Source: Stratiolaelaps scimitus | Lineage: Eukaryota; Arthropoda; Arachnida; Mesostigmata; Laelapidae | Direction of reading: 5' to 3' | DNA length: 64,000 nucleotides | Assembly: GCA_019614645.1 (NCBI GenBank) | Contig: JABWDB010000030.1 | Location: 3,844,001-3,908,000, forward strand | Shown here: positions 61,740-64,000 of the stretch, in pieces | Layout of the letters: each line of letters begins with the position of its first letter | Numbering within the stretch: the first letter of the stretch is position 1 | The notes under the pieces: generated by a model | The model's database searches: none | Seen by the model: only the letters and a program-made list of their open reading frames with translations | What the model was told of the DNA's origin: nothing | Translations under genes and position numbers: made by a program

Positions 61740-61791
61740 GTAGAGTGACTATTTAAATAGCATATAGATAAAATAGAGTTAGCCACTCTAC
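61740..61791. other. inverted repeat, 12-base arms
   Basis: GTAGAGTGACTA (61740-61751) pairs with TAGCCACTCTAC (61780-61791) with one mismatch, around a 28-base AT-rich loop containing ATTTAAAT. Confidence 0.7.
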
Positions 61792-61940
61792 GCAATAAGG
61801 ACAACATTCAATGTTCGAAAAAAACTAGAATTATTGTTAATAATTTTTGTTGTATATTGTAGAATATAGTATTATTTGTGAATTGAGATTGGGAATCTAT
61901 GACGCATTCGTATGTGAAAGTATGTTTGATTGGCCAGCCC

Positions 61941-62000
61941 TTCAGGGACGAGACGATCAATCGGTGCCGCCGCCTCGGGCACCGGGATTCCGTCCCTGGA
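61941..62000. other. nested two-stem structure
   Basis: Outer stem CAGGGACG (61943-61950) with CGTCCCTG (61991-61998), extendable by a G-T and a T-A pair. Inner stem CGGTGCC (61962-61968) with GGCACCG (61978-61984). The result is a GC-rich rod with an internal loop and a nine-base apical loop in AT-rich surroundings. No known RNA family is recognised. Confidence 0.6.
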
Positions 62001-62027
62001 ATCACTGTCACACCCCGTTGAGCTATT

Positions 62028-62049
62028 AACTCACGCTTCAGCGTGAGTT
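62028..62049. other. tight hairpin, 9-bp stem, TTCA loop
   Basis: AACTCACGC (62028-62036), TTCA, GCGTGAGTT (62041-62049), perfect pairing. Confidence 0.8.
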
Positions 62050-62723
62050 TGCTGCATTGTAATCCAATGCTACTTCCAAAAGAGCGTTTTGAAACGAAGC
62101 CATTAGCCCAGGTAAGGCTCTCTGAGCAGAATTGAGTTTAACTAGATAGGTCATAAGAGTATTTGCCCACCTGAAATAGGACATCAGTGCAACTTTAAGA
62201 GGACACAATGGATCAACCGTAGCAAAATAAACAGCGCGGTAAGGTGGCGATAGTTAACGAGCGACTAGTTTATGTATCTGTCCACTACAAAAGGTGGAGA
62301 ACAATAGCCTGATTTTGTCTCCCTTTTGGGTTTTTGGAACACGTAGAAATCTCACTCCTAAATAGGGGCTTGTTAGTCTTCATTGGCCTTGGGCAGGTGT
62401 CTTCAAAGCTAGAACTCAAGTTCAACGGAAACTACTTAGGAACGCACAACGTGTTTGACTGACATAGACAAGATGTGATTATGTTGTGAGACGTCAGTGT
62501 AATGATATGTAGATATCCACACCTCCAGCCAATATTTTGGCGCCACTTATTATATTCATAGTCATAATAATACGATTATTGAAAAATAATCCTCACTAAT
62601 TCTTATTCAATTGAGTGGAATTAGCTATTTTTCTAGATTTCTAATGAATTTCAAGAGTTCGCCTTAATGCACAGACAGTTAGGTATCGGACTTTGAAGTA
62701 CAATTACAGACGATAAGAAATGA

Positions 62724-62772
62724 GATTATCATCACCTCATTCCTCCGGATGAGGTCATGATGATCTTTTTTT
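62724..62772. other. 17-base-arm hairpin followed by T7
   Basis: Arms 62724-62740 and 62749-62765 pair at 15 positions plus one G-T, with one C-C mismatch and an eight-base loop. T7 follows at 62766-62772. The T run would stop RNA polymerase III. Confidence 0.65.
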
Positions 62773-62779
62773 CCATTCG

Positions 62780-64000
62780 AAACCTTGAGGTGGGCTACGC
62801 CCGATTATTAAGGCCTATGACCCTGGAAATAGTAGTTTGTGGCACATTTGCAAAGGAATGAACCTATAAATTAGGCATCTTCTTGCAAACCACTTGTAGG
62901 TATTGCTGTCGAGAAATTTAATCGTTAGCAAGGTTAATCACCGAACTCATTAAGATAGCTCAAATAGTGGGCACATAATAGTGTTTTTATTGTCCCTTCG
63001 GAGGCACAAGGCTTTCGGCTTGTCAAAGTGAAACTCGATTTCTAGATTCTAGCTTAACCAAACTGTGCAGTCCAGTTGGGAATGGTGGCTGCGTCTTTTG
63101 AATTTGCTAACCGAGTGCAACATCAGCCTACTTATAAGTTTGTTCAAACGTTACTGTCAATCAAAAATTAGAAAAAAAAGCAAGTACTAGCTGCAAAATT
63201 GAAAAATATCGTGAACGCTCATCTGCAGATGCAGGGTTGGCTGAACGGTGAATTAGTAAAATAGGTCACGCTTGTACACTAACTATGAACAGTTGTTATT
63301 TGGATTATCTAGTTTCTAAATTATATGCTAGCTATCAGGTCTCATTGTGGACACTTCAATTCCCTGATCAATCGCAAACTGATACCGTGGTGCACGTTGT
63401 TCCATGAGAACTCGTCAAAGGACCAGAGACCAAAGTGCGCGTGACGCCCCGAGTTCATAGAATATGATACTTACCATGGGAACAGCAAATTCTCTATAAT
63501 TTCTGTGCTGCGTGCTTTTGTGGTGGGCTGTATTATGTGTGTGTCTAACATCAAACATTTCGTCGAAACTATTTTCCCTTTTTTTTACTTTTTCAGCTTG
63601 TGTACGAAGGTTTGATGTAATGAGAAAATCATATTCTATAAATAACATGTGTGTGGAAAATCATATTCAAATATAAAAAAATGTACTAACTGATGATGCT
63701 TCTCTGTGGTAGTTGTCAATGGTTAATAATAACATGCTGCAGATGTGTGGCACTGTAGAGTAATCCCTCCCGCCTGAGCGATCATTGAGCCGAGGTTTCG
63801 CTTATGTTAGTTGTTAAAGCTAAATCACCACTCTGCTAGAGTTAACTCTTAGAAGATGCGCAAGGAAAAAGAGTGATCTCAATGCGATGAGGCAGATGTA
63901 TGATGTGATGAAAGAGAGTGATTAATGAGCGTGAGCAACAACGGAGTACACATTAATAGTGCAGAAAGAGAAAATTGAACTCAACACAGATTAATATATA
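62780..64000. other. gene-free stretch to window end
   Basis: AT-rich, short frames only, nothing recognised. Confidence 0.4.

Noticed and set aside
1..64000. CRISPR array, bacterial operons, phage or LTR retrotransposon
   Set aside because: No regularly spaced direct repeats, no Shine-Dalgarno-linked gene strings, no paired LTRs and no integrase or protease motifs were seen.

Overview
This window looks like nuclear DNA of an arthropod, most likely an acarine such as a mesostigmatid mite. The evidence is indirect: an animal N-glycan branching enzyme gene, a mariner transposon, R1-like, CR1/Jockey-like and tick-type LINE remnants, tRNA-headed SINEs, many (TA)n microsatellites and very long non-coding stretches. 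There is no sign of bacterial operons. The species call is inference. The only recognised host gene is the 3' end of an MGAT4-type (GT54) N-acetylglucosaminyltransferase on the + strand, which enters from the left edge and stops at 815, with two poly(A) signals downstream.

About 1-8.3 kb is gene-free. At 8.3-11.3 kb two R1-like LINE relics lie head to head: a deleted minus copy (8327-9225) and a longer plus copy (about 9.25-11.3 kb). The plus copy was itself hit by a small retrotransposed insert with a 16-bp target duplication. A CR1/Jockey-like LINE relic follows at 12.5-13.87 kb, then a tRNA-headed SINE (minus, about 14.5-14.7 kb) and a possible Tc1-like end (14.8-15.1 kb).

Between 18.0 and 21.7 kb the base composition changes to GC- and CpG-rich DNA with CAA/TTG runs. 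A textbook splice donor sits at 20345/20346. I read this as the promoter and long 5' non-coding exon of an unidentified + strand gene whose later exons are not recognisable here.

At 22.2-34.6 kb there are SINE-like modules, a minus-strand LINE relic (about 27.9-30.1 kb) and an unexplained GC-richer block at 32.9-34.4 kb. A nearly intact 1280-bp mariner lies at 35638-36917 with 32-bp inverted repeats, TA duplications and a D,D34D transposase carrying one frameshift. A second minus-strand LINE relic lies at about 39.0-40.2 kb and a plus-strand one at about 42.0-43.0 kb.

From 43 to 64 kb little is recognisable: microsatellites, a broken coding-like tract at 46.5-46.9 kb, a possible terminal exon at 55.67-55.87 kb, a second SINE copy at 56.3 kb, a perfect 52-bp palindrome at 58.25 kb and a run of strong stem-loops at 61.7-62.8 kb. 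The transposon relics do not work together as a pathway. They are layers of independent insertions in what appears to be intergenic or intronic DNA. I found no convincing new defence or metabolic system; the most informative signals are the nested insertion, the palindrome, the mariner and the two broken coding-like tracts.
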